In this document: positions 63,910-64,000 of the stretch, one piece after another | Layout of the letters: each line of letters starts with the position of its first letter | How positions within the stretch are numbered: the stretch's first letter is position 1 | NCBI RefSeq assembly: GCF_000011965.2 | Contig: NC_006569.1 | Span: forward strand, 427,612-491,611 | Reading direction: 5' to 3' | From: Ruegeria pomeroyi DSS-3 | GTDB taxonomy: Bacteria; Pseudomonadota; Alphaproteobacteria; Rhodobacterales; Rhodobacteraceae | DNA: 64,000 nucleotides | Notes under the pieces: model-generated | Database searches by the model: none | What the model was told of the DNA's origin: nothing | What the model saw: only the letters and a program-made list of their open reading frames with translations | Translations under genes and position numbers: made by a program

Positions 63910-64000
63910 CAGCTTATTTATTAGTTCGAAAGATATGATTTGAACAGAGGCCTGCGGCATGTGCAAATCGGCTCCAGACCCCAGCCCCGGAGACACCGCC

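Overview
The window looks like a chromosome segment of a marine alphaproteobacterium of the Rhodobacterales (roseobacter group, Ruegeria-like). The evidence is high GC, an Irr-type Fur regulator with an Iron-Rhodo-box-like promoter, a fabA/fabB/fabI/irr neighbourhood, a SqrR-like persulfide sensor and many aromatic and amine catabolic genes. This placement is inference from gene content; no rRNA, tRNA, IS element, CRISPR array or complete prophage was seen.

Layout. 1-8.6 kb: end of a FAD amine oxidase, a polyamine-type ABC transporter, a second FAD oxidoreductase, a GMC oxidoreductase and a LysR regulator. 8.7-12.9 kb: ADP-forming acyl-CoA synthetase, MerR regulator and a formylglycine phosphonate-monoester-hydrolase/sulfatase enzyme. 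13.2-19.0 kb: an R-body (Reb) locus with a Crp/Fnr regulator, an ECF-like sigma factor, three RebB paralogues and four unnamed accessory genes. 19.1-28.8 kb: a minus-strand operon for anthranilate via 2-aminobenzoyl-CoA, divergent from kynurenine formamidase and tryptophan 2,3-dioxygenase. 29.1-31.1 kb: a 642-residue, extremely acidic tripeptide-repeat protein. 31.4-35.3 kb: a three-subunit molybdenum hydroxylase plus a MoaD-like protein. 35.5-38.7 kb: Asp/Glu racemase-family protein, GntR regulator and ThDP enzyme. 38.8-42 kb: PhzF, a flavin-binding protein, an NTF2-fold protein, two small membrane proteins and a divergent TetR regulator with three operator-like sites. 42-46.8 kb: FadJ/FadA pair, AraC and ArsR/SqrR regulators. 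46.9-57.6 kb: enolase-superfamily enzyme, M20 peptidase, Zn alcohol dehydrogenase, MFS pump, PcaB/esterase/PcaD, and a Thr-dehydratase/hydrolase/dehalogenase operon. 57.8-64 kb: FKBP, fabI-fabB, an inserted sulfotransferase and small ORF, fabA, irr and LysR.

The R-body locus is the most unusual system. Its three RebB proteins share the N/D-x-QITDAVTQSNV core. I found a two-part DNA element, TCACGAA-N10-SCGCGTC, in front of three of its transcription units, lying 38, 36 and 38 nt before the start codons. A CTGTTAC-GCGT-GTAACAG palindrome precedes the sigma gene. Together these suggest a Crp/Fnr to sigma factor to Reb cascade (inference).

The second striking object is the [D/N]-E-[G/N/D] repeat protein, which has no visible lysine or cysteine and for which I recognise no family. 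Other specific signals are a perfect 12+12 bp inverted repeat between the two halves of the tryptophan/anthranilate module, and an Iron-Rhodo box upstream of irr.
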